Origin: Marinomonas arctica
GTDB taxonomy: Bacteria > Pseudomonadota > Gammaproteobacteria > Pseudomonadales > Marinomonadaceae
Assembly (NCBI RefSeq): GCF_003259225.1
Contig: NZ_QHJF01000038.1
Location: forward strand, 1-37,419
Reading direction: 5' to 3'
DNA: 37,419 bases
Shown: piece after piece, positions 15,780 through 23,730 of the stretch
Position numbering within the stretch: position 1 is the stretch's first letter
How the letters are laid out: every line of letters begins with the position of its first letter
The notes under the pieces: model-generated
Told to the model about the DNA's origin: nothing
Databases searched by the model: none
The model's input: the letters and a program-made list of their open reading frames with translations, nothing else
Program-made: the position numbers and the translations under genes

Positions 15780-16223
15780 TCAATATTTTTTATAAACTGT
15801 CATCACGCCTTGTTGGCTAAATTGAACCACATTAAAATCTCTGTATCCCTGACCTTTCGCTGCCATGCCAGGAGAATATCTTGGCATTCCAGGCACAGCC
15901 AAGCCTGATACATTTTCAGGCTTTTCTAGTATTAAACGCGCTACATCTTGTTCTGGCACATGCCCTTCAATTAAGTAACCGTCGATTACAGCGGTGTGAC
16001 ACGATTGTAGTTGCATGGGCATACCCGCATCTTTCTTTAAAGAGGACCAGTCTTCTGTGTGATGATAATTAACGGTATATTCCTCTGCCTTCATTAGCTC
16101 ACCCCATTTAACACAACAACCACATGTCGGAGACTTGTAGAGATCTATTATAGGTTGTGCAAACACGCTTGCACTGACTAACGTTAAGATTGAAGCTGCA
16201 ATGCTTTTATTTATTACCTTCAT
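15780..16223 (-). CDS. Secreted DUF411 metal-binding protein (copper locus)
   Basis: 147 residues with a Sec signal peptide (MKVINKSIAASILTLVSASVFAQ). The mature part is a DUF411 protein: YKSPTCGCCVKWGELM carries the CGCC-type cysteine motif of the family, followed by QSCHTAVIDGYLIEGHVPEQDV, and VPGMPRYSPGM near the end. DUF411 proteins commonly lie in copper and other metal resistance clusters (some are annotated CopG) and are thought to bind copper in the periplasm. It has a strong ribosome site (AGAGGTGA) and follows the P-type ATPase by 23 bp, so it is the last gene of that operon. Confidence 0.9.
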   Translation of the reverse strand: MKVINKSIAASILTLVSASVFAQPIIDLYKSPTCGCCVKWGELMKAEEYTVNYHHTEDWSSLKKDAGMPMQLQSCHTAVIDGYLIEGHVPEQDVARLILEKPENVSGLAVPGMPRYSPGMAAKGQGYRDFNVVQFSQQGVMTVYKKY

Positions 16224-16246
16224 ATATTCACCTCTTTCAAAATTAG

Positions 16247-18595
16247 CTATTTACTATTAATTTGGCTATCTGATAATTTTACCGCCCGCAGCCTTAAAGC
16301 ATTTAGTATGACACTCACCGAGGACAACGACATAGCTGCAGCGGCAAAAATAGGCGATAAGAGAATACCTGTAAACGGATAAAGTACTCCTGCAGCAATC
16401 GGTACTCCTGCCATGTTATAAATGAATGCAAAGAACAGGTTCTGCCGAATATTATGCATGGTTGCTCGGGATAATCGTCGCGCTTCCACTATGCCCATCA
16501 GATCGCCACGCAACAAAGTAATGCCCGCACTTTCTATGGCCACGTCGGTTCCTGTGCCCATCGCAATACCTACATCAGCAGTTGCCAAGGCTAACGCATC
16601 ATTTACACCATCTCCAGCCATAACAACAACACGCCCCTCATTCTTAAGTTGTTGAATAACCTTGCCTTTATCTTCCGGCAACACTTCTGCTTTCACTTCA
16701 TCAATGTGGAGCTTGCGGGCTACGGCTTCAGCGGAAGTAAGGTTATCTCCAGTCAGCATCACCACCCGAATTCCTTCCTTCTGCAGAGCGATTATTGCCG
16801 CTTTGGAGGTATCCTTGACAGGGTCTGCAATTGCCAGCAAACCACAAACCTTCCCGTCAACCGCGGCAAAGATTACTGTGGCACCGTCTTCTCGAAGTTG
16901 GTTAGCTTCTTCCTCAAAAGTTGAAGTATTAACATTTTCTGACTGCATTAACAGTCGATTACCAAGCAGAACCCTTTTTCCATCGACTTCACCGGTAACG
17001 CCTTTGCCGTTCGGTGAGTCGAAATCTATGACGTCTGGCAGAGTTAGATTCATGGTCTTAGCTTTATCTAAAATGGCATGTGCTAACGGATGCTCGCTGC
17101 CTTTTTCAAGACTACCGGAATAACGCATCAAATCTTCATCGCTGAAACCGTTTGCCAAGACCAGTTTTGTCACCTGAGGCTTACCTTCGGTCAAGGTCCC
17201 GGTTTTATCCACTACCACTGTGTCTACTTTTTCCATCCGCTCCAACGCTTCAGCATCTCGGATCAAGACACCGATCTGAGCGCCACGACCAACACCGACC
17301 ATGATCGACATAGGAGTCGCCAGACCCAAGGCACAGGGACAAGCAATAATCAGCACACTCACAGCTGCGATCAGACCAAAGGCCATGGGTGGCGTTGGAC
17401 CGACGATAGACCAGACTCCGAATGCAATGATAGAGACCAACAGAACCACCGGAACGAACCAACCAGCCACTTTGTCAGCCATTCCCTGAATAGGCGCACG
17501 ACTTCGCTGCGCACTGGCAACCATCTGGACGATCTGGGACAACATTGTGTCACGACCTACTTTGTCAGCCCGTAAAATAAAACTGCCTTGCTGATTAATG
17601 CTACCACCAATTACTTGATCTCCAGTCTTCTTACTAACAGCCAGGGGTTCACCAGTGACCATGGATTCATCAACGTTGGAACGGCCTTCAAGCACTTCGC
17701 CATCTAGAGGCACCTTATCGCCTGGTCGAACTCGCAATCGATCGCCAACCTTAACTTGATCGAGCGCCACATCAGACTCACTGCCGTCATCGTCCAGTTT
17801 TCTTGCCGTGGCCGGAGCTAGATCCAATAGAGCTTTGATAGCGCCAGAGGTTTTTTCTCGAGCTCGGAGTTCAAGTACCTGACCCAACAACACCAGCACA
17901 ACAATGACAGCGGCCGCCTCGAAATACACTGCGACTGAGCCATCGTCAGCGTGAAAAGCGTCAGGAAATATCTGCGGAGCCAAGGTTGCGACAAAACTGT
18001 ACAACAGAGAAACACCCGTACCGATGGCAATAAGTGTGAACATATTAAGGTTACGATTAAGTACAGATTTCCAACCGCGCACAAAGAATGGTCCACCACA
18101 CCAAACGACCACTGGAGTAGCTAAAACCAACTGAATCCAATTGGCTATTTGTGGCGACACAATATGGTCAATCTTAAAGAGATGGCCTCCCATTTCGATC
18201 AAAAAAACCGGAAGTGCCAGAGCCAGACCAATCCAGAATCGACGAGTCATGTCGGCGAGCTCTACTGAAGGACCGTTGTCGAGGCTTACTTCCTCAGGTT
18301 CCAGCGACATGCCACAAATCGGGCAGTCACCGGGGCCTTGTTGACGGACTTCTGGATGCATAGGACAGGTAAACATGGTTCCGGCTGCAACCGGCTCTGT
18401 TTGCTCATTTTCTTCGCTGAGATACTTCTCTGGATTATTATCGAACTTCGACTGACAGCCGGAAGAACAGAAATACCAAGTTTTATCTACATGCTGACTA
18501 CTATACTTTGCGGTTTGAGGATCTACCGACATTTTGCACACAGGGTCATGCACTCCATGGCTTTTATGTTCATGATGATTCGTGTGCTCACTCAT
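16247..18595 (-). CDS. copA: Cu+-exporting P1B-type ATPase with YHS and heavy-metal-binding domains
   Basis: Inner-membrane pump that moves cytoplasmic Cu(I) (or Ag(I)) outward. The start is ATG 18595 ([10 protein letters not shown], preceded by AAGGAG), giving 782 residues; the open frame extends further without a ribosome site. In place of the usual HMA domains it has a His-rich start, a YHS domain ([11 protein letters not shown]...[12 protein letters not shown], residues 16-57) and a CPMHPEV...[10 protein letters not shown] heavy-metal-binding domain (77-100). The ATPase core follows: TGE at 314-316, CPC at 419-421 (P1B-1, monovalent copper), DKTGT at 463-467, then SEHPLA and [10 protein letters not shown]. 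Its first 8 bases overlap the upstream small membrane protein gene, so translation is probably coupled. The symbol copA is shared with the oxidase gene by convention. Confidence 0.94.
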   Translation of the reverse strand: MSEHTNHHEHKSHGVHDPVCKMSVDPQTAKYSSQHVDKTWYFCSSGCQSKFDNNPEKYLSEENEQTEPVAAGTMFTCPMHPEVRQQGPGDCPICGMSLEPEEVSLDNGPSVELADMTRRFWIGLALALPVFLIEMGGHLFKIDHIVSPQIANWIQLVLATPVVVWCGGPFFVRGWKSVLNRNLNMFTLIAIGTGVSLLYSFVATLAPQIFPDAFHADDGSVAVYFEAAAVIVVLVLLGQVLELRAREKTSGAIKALLDLAPATARKLDDDGSESDVALDQVKVGDRLRVRPGDKVPLDGEVLEGRSNVDESMVTGEPLAVSKKTGDQVIGGSINQQGSFILRADKVGRDTMLSQIVQMVASAQRSRAPIQGMADKVAGWFVPVVLLVSIIAFGVWSIVGPTPPMAFGLIAAVSVLIIACPCALGLATPMSIMVGVGRGAQIGVLIRDAEALERMEKVDTVVVDKTGTLTEGKPQVTKLVLANGFSDEDLMRYSGSLEKGSEHPLAHAILDKAKTMNLTLPDVIDFDSPNGKGVTGEVDGKRVLLGNRLLMQSENVNTSTFEEEANQLREDGATVIFAAVDGKVCGLLAIADPVKDTSKAAIIALQKEGIRVVMLTGDNLTSAEAVARKLHIDEVKAEVLPEDKGKVIQQLKNEGRVVVMAGDGVNDALALATADVGIAMGTGTDVAIESAGITLLRGDLMGIVEARRLSRATMHNIRQNLFFAFIYNMAGVPIAAGVLYPFTGILLSPIFAAAAMSLSSVSVILNALRLRAVKLSDSQINSK

Positions 18596-18821
18596 ATTGT
18601 GCTCCTTTTTTACTCGCGGGCCAGTCAGAAAAAGCAATGAAATACAACAACATCAGATTGACCATTGGGACCAGTATCAGCAGTCCCAGCCAGCCAGAAT
18701 ATCCAGCTCGCTTGCATATTCTATAGACAGGTATAACGACTAAGATAGCAATCACTAACATCCACATCCACATCCAGTGTCCTACCCAAATAGTGCTACC
18801 AAACATACTTTCGCTCATCAT
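18588..18821 (-). CDS. Small two-helix membrane protein of the copper operon
   Basis: 77 residues: two predicted transmembrane helices (about 17-36, [19 protein letters not shown], and 42-64, [22 protein letters not shown]) joined by the short basic loop CKRAGYSG, with a hydrophilic tail. Rich in Met and Trp near the N terminus. It overlaps the copper ATPase start by 8 bp. Small proteins of this kind recur next to copper ATPases, but I cannot name a characterised family; an accessory role for the pump is inferred from the overlap alone. Confidence 0.8.
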   Translation of the reverse strand: MMSESMFGSTIWVGHWMWMWMLVIAILVVIPVYRICKRAGYSGWLGLLILVPMVNLMLLYFIAFSDWPASKKGAQYE

Positions 18822-18920
18822 GGTATTGTCCTTTCTTTTATATCGTAGAAATTAATGGTGATGTTAGTGAGACTTTTATCTTTCATCTCACTGACATCCC
18901 TTTTACTTCTTGTAAAAAAA

Positions 18921-19634
18921 TTAAAACCAAGCCGTTACGCCAATGACAAACTGAGAGTTGCTAATGCTATCTCCATTATCACGAGCAAGATCAGCCGTAG
19001 CACCGAGCTTTTTACTCCAGTCTATACCTATATAAGGTGCAAACTTACGTGTTATTTCATACTTTAGTCGAAGGCCTGCATTGATATCAGAAAGACCAGC
19101 ACCCATGCTTAACTCGTCATCACTCTTACCATAGGCGTTCATTTCAAATTCAGGCGTTAATATCAGTTTTTGAGTGATTAACCATTCCTGTTCGATGCTT
19201 AAACGAATGGAGGTTTGCCCTTTTTCTCCAACAAAGAAAGCACCGTCAATGTCGAAAAAATACGGAGCCAAACCTTGGAAACCAAGCACCAACCAATCAC
19301 GAGATGGGGACGGTTTAATATCTCGCCTTACGCCCATCTGCATATCCCAATACGGCGCTACGGCATGACTGTATAGAGCCTGTACTTCTAGGTCCTGGTC
19401 GTCACTATTCTGGTATTCACCTGACGTTTTAAGCCAGATTTTATCCATATCATAACCAACCCATGCTTGAAAACTAAAGCTGATTGGATCGTCTGACTCA
19501 AGGCCTTTTTCTAATTGGTCGATGGCGACATAACTTAATAAAGGGTCATCTTCCGCACCTGCATAAGACAAAGAGCTCATAACAGAAGCCGTTGCCATCA
19601 CTAATGTAAAGCCTAGTGAATTAAAGTTTTTCAT
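18921..19634 (-). CDS. copB: Outer-membrane copper resistance protein CopB
   Basis: 237 residues with a signal peptide cleaved near SLSYAGAED. The mature part is an amphipathic beta-barrel typical of CopB/PcoB: FSFQAWVGYDMDKIWLKTSGE, VQALYSHAVAPYWDMQMGVRRD, DWLVLGFQGLAPYFFDIDGAFFVG, LTPEFEMNAYGKSD, DINAGLRLKYEITRKFAPYIGIDW and a terminal aromatic (VTAWF) expected of barrel proteins. It lacks the Met-rich N-terminal domain of longer CopB proteins. It follows the oxidase gene by 12 bp with AGGAG before ATG, the classic copA-copB order, and probably sequesters or passes copper at the outer membrane. Confidence 0.93.
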   Translation of the reverse strand: MKNFNSLGFTLVMATASVMSSLSYAGAEDDPLLSYVAIDQLEKGLESDDPISFSFQAWVGYDMDKIWLKTSGEYQNSDDQDLEVQALYSHAVAPYWDMQMGVRRDIKPSPSRDWLVLGFQGLAPYFFDIDGAFFVGEKGQTSIRLSIEQEWLITQKLILTPEFEMNAYGKSDDELSMGAGLSDINAGLRLKYEITRKFAPYIGIDWSKKLGATADLARDNGDSISNSQFVIGVTAWF

Positions 19635-19646
19635 TTATTACTCTCC

Positions 19647-21626
19647 TTATTTGATGACCACTTTTCTAAACATGCCAGGCATGTGATATAGCAAATGGCA
19701 GTGATATGCCCATTGCCCCAAGGCGTCTGCGGTGACTAAATAGCTGATTTTTGAACCAGGCTGAACCATCACAGTATGCTTACGTGGAATGTAATCAGGG
19801 TCTCCTGTTTCTAACTCGCTCCATACACCATGTAGATGCATGGGATGAATCATCATGGTGTCGTTCACCAAGGTAATTCGCACTCTTTCGTTATACGCCA
19901 ATTCAAGTGGAGCGGAATCAGCAAAATTGATTCCATTAATTGACCACATATAACGATTCATATTGCCCGTTAGATGCAGCTGGATTTCTCGAGTGGGTTG
20001 ACGTTTATCATGAGTAGGATGCAAGCCTTTTAGGTCTGCGTAGGTCAGTACTTTACGGTTATAGTTCGCTTGATGATCCCTTAAGCCAATACCTGGGTCG
20101 TTAAGGCCGCTTTGAGGCATGCCTGATTGCATGTCTACTTGAGGACCATTTTCTGAATCTAGATGCTTAATCTCATTGTCACTGCCGTAACCTGCTAAAC
20201 CTAAAGTAGGCATAACCATACTTGGCTGACTGAGATCCATCCCTTCCATGCCAGTCATTGAGCCTGAACCCATTGCCATTTTGCTGTGATCCATGCCTTC
20301 CATGCCAGCCATTGAGCCTGAACCCATTGCCATTTTGCTGTGGTCCATGCCTTCCATGCCCGACATAGAGTCTGAACCCATTGCCATTTTACTGTGGTCC
20401 ATGCCTTCCATGCCCGACATAGAGTCCGAACCCATCGCCATTTTACTGTGGTCCATGCCCTCCATATTCATGCCCATATCGCCATGCCCTAAGATCGGCA
20501 TAGGGTCCATATCAGGGATTTTGGCCGTGAACATTTCATCTGACGTGAAGTTACCAACGGTATAACCAGAACGGTCAATGCTCTGAACGAAAATACAATA
20601 AGCATCCTCCATCTTCGGCTCGACTATCACATCGTAAGTTTCCGCAACACCAATGCGAAATTCATCGATGGTAACAGGCTGAACATTTTGTCCATCACTC
20701 GCTACCACGGTCATTTTTAAACCTGGAATTCGCACATCAAATATCGTCATCGCAGAGCTATTAATAAAGCGAAGACGAACTTTTTCTCCTTGTTTAAAGA
20801 GTGCTTGCCAAGGTTGTGCCGGTGGGTTCCCATTCATTAAATACGTATAGGTGGCGCCCGTGACATCAGAAATATCTCGGTCACTCATACGTTCCTGATT
20901 CCACATGGAGCGTGCTCTCCATGTGTTCACCAACCCTTGTTTTTTGATATCAGAAAACAAATCAGACATCGTTCTTTCACTGTAATTGTAATAGTCTGAT
21001 TGCTTCTTTAAATTCGCATATATCGTTTCAGGCGCCTCATCCGACCAGTCCGACAGCATGATGACATGCTCCCGATCAAACACAACAGGGTCTGCTTCTT
21101 TAGGGTCTATAACAATCGCGCCATACACTCCCGTTTGTTCTTGAAAACCTGAATGACTGTGATACCAATAGGTACCACTTTGCTTAACTGGAAATTTATA
21201 TTCGAATGTTTCTCCCGGTTTGATGCCCGCAAAACTAAGGCCAGGAACGCCATCCATTTCTGTCGGTAAAATCATCCCATGCCAGTGCAAAGAGCTGTCA
21301 TGATCAAGATTGTTTTTTACTCTTAGCGTGACCGTTTCACCTTCTTTCCAGCGTAACAAGGGTCCGGGAAACAGTTGATTAATGACCGTTGCTCTAGCAG
21401 GCGTTCCCGTAAAATTAACGGTTTTATAATCAATGCTTAAATCAAAAACTTTCCCAGATAACTGAGTTAAAGATTGGCCAATGGCACTTGCTAGTGCATT
21501 TTTTGAAAACGGAATGGTAGTTAAAGCCAGCATGGCAGAAGCACCAAATACAAACTGACGACGGCTAAGCACTGTACCGCTCGATGATTTGTTCTGCTCT
21601 TCGTGTGAAGGTTTGAATACTGTCAT
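19647..21626 (-). CDS. copA: Multicopper oxidase CopA (PcoA-type), Met-rich
   Basis: 659-residue periplasmic oxidase of copper resistance, thought to oxidise Cu(I). A twin-arginine signal lies near residue 22 (SRRQFVFGASAML). Copper sites are visible: HWHGMILP and WYHSHSGFQEQ in the first cupredoxin domain, HPMHLHGVW and AYHCHLLYHMPGMF (type 1 and trinuclear ligands) in the last. Between domains, residues about 387-463 hold a Met-rich linker made of 18-residue repeats (MEGMDHSKMAMGS-SM-G), four full copies and a partial one, encoded by a 54-bp tandem repeat. These Met/His residues likely bind Cu(I). A GGGAG ribosome site precedes ATG; it is the first gene of the copA-copB-small protein-ATPase-DUF411 operon. 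Confidence 0.95.
   Translation of the reverse strand: MTVFKPSHEEQNKSSSGTVLSRRQFVFGASAMLALTTIPFSKNALASAIGQSLTQLSGKVFDLSIDYKTVNFTGTPARATVINQLFPGPLLRWKEGETVTLRVKNNLDHDSSLHWHGMILPTEMDGVPGLSFAGIKPGETFEYKFPVKQSGTYWYHSHSGFQEQTGVYGAIVIDPKEADPVVFDREHVIMLSDWSDEAPETIYANLKKQSDYYNYSERTMSDLFSDIKKQGLVNTWRARSMWNQERMSDRDISDVTGATYTYLMNGNPPAQPWQALFKQGEKVRLRFINSSAMTIFDVRIPGLKMTVVASDGQNVQPVTIDEFRIGVAETYDVIVEPKMEDAYCIFVQSIDRSGYTVGNFTSDEMFTAKIPDMDPMPILGHGDMGMNMEGMDHSKMAMGSDSMSGMEGMDHSKMAMGSDSMSGMEGMDHSKMAMGSGSMAGMEGMDHSKMAMGSGSMTGMEGMDLSQPSMVMPTLGLAGYGSDNEIKHLDSENGPQVDMQSGMPQSGLNDPGIGLRDHQANYNRKVLTYADLKGLHPTHDKRQPTREIQLHLTGNMNRYMWSINGINFADSAPLELAYNERVRITLVNDTMMIHPMHLHGVWSELETGDPDYIPRKHTVMVQPGSKISYLVTADALGQWAYHCHLLYHMPGMFRKVVIK
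20242..20472 (-). repeat. 54-bp tandem repeat in the multicopper oxidase gene
   Basis: GAACCCAT(T/C)GCCATTTT recurs at 20266, 20320, 20374 and 20428, a period of exactly 54 bp. Each unit encodes MEGMDHSKMAMGSxSMxG. The two units nearest the 5' side of the gene (SDSMSG) are almost identical to each other and the two 3' units (SGSMAG, SGSMTG) form a second pair, pointing to stepwise duplication and likely copy-number variation between strains. Confidence 0.92.
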
Positions 21627-21842
21627 AAACTGAACTCCCTTAATCTAATTAAACCCACAACACCTGTTTGCAGGTGCAACCAAATAATGTAATGAATAAA
21701 AGACATAATTGTCTCCAACAATGTTCTTGAGAAGATCCAATACAGGCATTATCCCTGTAGTGGATACAAGGTTAATAATAGCCTAGAAAATAACGGTTAG
21801 TGACCTTGGAGCGTCCGACAAAACGACGGATTCATCCAAAGA
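21627..21842. other. 216-bp leader region of the copA-copB operon
   Basis: It must hold the promoter of the copA operon and the end of the upstream gene. A 6-bp inverted repeat CACCTG-TTTG-CAGGTG lies at 21661-21676, 35 bp before the oxidase start, and a second, looser one (ACAGG...CCTGT) near 21744-21760. I could not recognise a CueR or CusR box. Confidence 0.4.
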
Positions 21843-22238
21843 TTAAGAAAGTATCGGAGGGCGATATAAAGAAGAGCTATTCAACGGTAGCTCTTGTTGA
21901 ACTAGATGAGCACTACTCTGACTCAGTTGAGAGCCGTAATAAATCCACTGACGATCAATGATCGCGGCCATCGACATGCAAACGCTCATCGGACACGAGC
22001 TTTTGTCTTTGCAACAATCTAACGCATTCGTGACCGGCAATATTTGAACATACTGATCTGTGTGTGTTTCAACAGACGCGTTGTGCAACGAAGCCTTATG
22101 ATCGACCATCGAGCCATAAGTAGCAGTAGCAGTAAGTTGCATTGAGTGATATGCCATTGGACCAGCCACAGAAGTCATTGTCTGGCTAACAAACACGAGC
22201 AAAACAAATATAATGATAACGATTTTATTTTGTCTCAT
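21843..22238 (-). CDS. Small secreted Met/His/Cys protein of the copper cluster (I)
   Basis: 131 residues from ATG 22238 (MRQNKIVIIIF, preceded by GGGGGAAG); six codons further upstream are open but lack a ribosome site. A signal peptide (to about SVAGPMA) is followed by a short mature part with scattered Met and His, a cysteine cluster (DCCKDKSSCPMSVCMSM) and the C-terminal motif SSLYRPPILS. It resembles the small CopL/DUF2946-like proteins often found in copper loci, but I cannot assign it firmly. The protein encoded at 29869-30288 has the same plan and ending. A role in periplasmic copper binding is inferred. Confidence 0.78.
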   Translation of the reverse strand: MRQNKIVIIIFVLLVFVSQTMTSVAGPMAYHSMQLTATATYGSMVDHKASLHNASVETHTDQYVQILPVTNALDCCKDKSSCPMSVCMSMAAIIDRQWIYYGSQLSQSSAHLVQQELPLNSSSLYRPPILS

Positions 22239-22295
22239 TATTCTTCCCCCAATCAACTTTCACCCCAAACAACATCACTTTAAATACACTTCTAA

Positions 22296-23189
22296 TTAAT
22301 GCATTGGAGGACCAACAAACGTCGTAAATATCGCCGTGACCACCAAAATAGAAGAAGCGATCATTTTTTCCATTAAAATAGATTTTTGAATAAGAAATGT
22401 ATTACCGCGTTTCAGTATTAACGGCACAAGATGTAATTTATGGTATGCCGCCATCGCAAGAATAACGGCAACCAAACTAAGCTTCACCATCAACCAAAAC
22501 CCATAGTCGGATGACAGTAAACCTTGCCATCCTGTCAATTCATAGCTCATCCAGACGCCACAAAGTAATAAAATAGACACGGTAATGACCGCTAGCTTAC
22601 CAAAGTTCTCTAATACTATATTGGACTCTTCAACTGTTGCGTGGCGCACCGCTAACCACAATGGAAACAACAACCCCAACCACCAAGCCGCGATTAAGAT
22701 GTGAATGAAAAATATCACTTGATAATACCAAGCTTGGCTCATCGAGTGCCCAGAAAGAGAAAACGAATACACTAAACTGGCAACACCAAAAGAAGCGACT
22801 AGCAATGATAAAGACGAATACGGCCAAGCATTTTGTGTGCAAGCCTTACCAAGAAGAAGCAACGACAGCGCCACGAGTGCGTAACCAGACAAACGGACAA
22901 GTACAATGCTGCCTGCAGCAGAATCCCAAAAGATGGAGACCATATCTGGATCAAACATCGACCAAAGCCCTTCCTCCATCGTCGCCCCCACTAGGATATA
23001 GAAATACGCCACCGTAGCCGCACTTCCCACCAGTACGCCGACTTTTATATACCTTTTTATACTACTCAATAAAGCAGACTGATGACGCAACAAACAAAAT
23101 GCAAATAGCCCACCTACAACGCTTGATATACCAAAATACAATAACCAACGTGTCAATAATTGCGCGATTTCCCAGTTCGTTAACATCAT
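22296..23189 (-). CDS. copD: Copper resistance protein CopD
   Basis: 297-residue integral inner-membrane protein with about eight transmembrane helices (for example YFGISSVVGGLFAFCLL, VGVLVGSAATVAYFYILVGA, GYALVALSLLLLGKA, VIFFIHILIAAWWLGLLFPLWL, LAVITVSILLLCGVWMSYEL, VSLVAVILAMAAYHKL). The His-containing helix FIHILIAAWWLGLLFP and the cytosolic/TM region match the CopD family (PF05425). It works with CopC in copper handling across the inner membrane. A GGGG ribosome site precedes ATG. It follows copC by 81 bp, the usual copC-copD order. Confidence 0.92.
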   Translation of the reverse strand: MMLTNWEIAQLLTRWLLYFGISSVVGGLFAFCLLRHQSALLSSIKRYIKVGVLVGSAATVAYFYILVGATMEEGLWSMFDPDMVSIFWDSAAGSIVLVRLSGYALVALSLLLLGKACTQNAWPYSSLSLLVASFGVASLVYSFSLSGHSMSQAWYYQVIFFIHILIAAWWLGLLFPLWLAVRHATVEESNIVLENFGKLAVITVSILLLCGVWMSYELTGWQGLLSSDYGFWLMVKLSLVAVILAMAAYHKLHLVPLILKRGNTFLIQKSILMEKMIASSILVVTAIFTTFVGPPMH

Positions 23190-23270
23190 ACAGCCCCTTT
23201 TTTATAAAATGAAAAGCCTAAAAGATATAATCTAATTAGCCAGTTGAACTAAACAGTTTAAATGTTCAAA

Positions 23271-23618
23271 TTAATGCTGCATAAAACCATAAGAGCCTTT
23301 CATCATGTGTCCATCTTCGCCCATTGCTTTCCAATGAACTGTATAACTGTCCGGCGCCAACATTGGTAAAATAGTTTGAAAATTTTTCGTTGTTGCACCG
23401 TCACGATTAAACCGAACCGACACGGGCTTACCTTTAGATCCTACTACCTTGAGACTTACAACTTTCATAGGGTTCTGGAAATTTAGCTCTACTCGTTCTG
23501 CTTGAGCCATTAGCATGGCACCGTCTTTGGGGTATGTCATGGTCATCATACCGTGTGCAAATACGTTAACGGAGGCCACCAAAGCCAATGTAGAAAATGC
23601 CAATTTCATAGTTTTCAT
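23271..23618 (-). CDS. copC: Periplasmic copper-binding protein CopC
   Basis: 115 residues: signal peptide ending VNVFA, then a mature protein starting with His (HGMMTMTYPKDGAML), where an N-terminal His is a Cu(II) ligand in CopC proteins. The CopC beta-sandwich is recognisable in ERVELNFQNPMKVVSLKVV, LPMLAPDSYTVHWKAMGEDGHMMKGSYGF; the His residues in VHWK and DGHMMKG match the C-terminal copper site. AAAGGT lies before ATG. A palindromic motif shared with the cus promoter lies 39-67 bp upstream. Confidence 0.93.
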   Translation of the reverse strand: MKTMKLAFSTLALVASVNVFAHGMMTMTYPKDGAMLMAQAERVELNFQNPMKVVSLKVVGSKGKPVSVRFNRDGATTKNFQTILPMLAPDSYTVHWKAMGEDGHMMKGSYGFMQH

Positions 23619-23656
23619 GTTATTACCTTTTACGTTGTTGATAAATTTTTAAACGG

Positions 23657-23685
23657 ATACAAAGAGGGGATCTCTTTATATCAAC
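23657..23685 (-). promoter_or_regulatory. Candidate copper-cluster operator upstream of copC
   Basis: On the minus strand GTTGATATAAAGAG, 5-nt centre ATCCC, then CTCTTTGTAT: an imperfect palindrome. The first half differs at only one of 14 positions from the half-site GTTGACATAAAGAG of the perfect palindrome at 30411-30445. It sits 39-67 bp upstream of the copC ATG, where a promoter operator would be expected. It could also act as a weak terminator for cusA, but no T run follows. Confidence 0.5.
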
Positions 23686-23730
23686 GATCTCTAAAAGTTC
23701 CGAAAAAACACTCTTTTAATACTGATTAAA

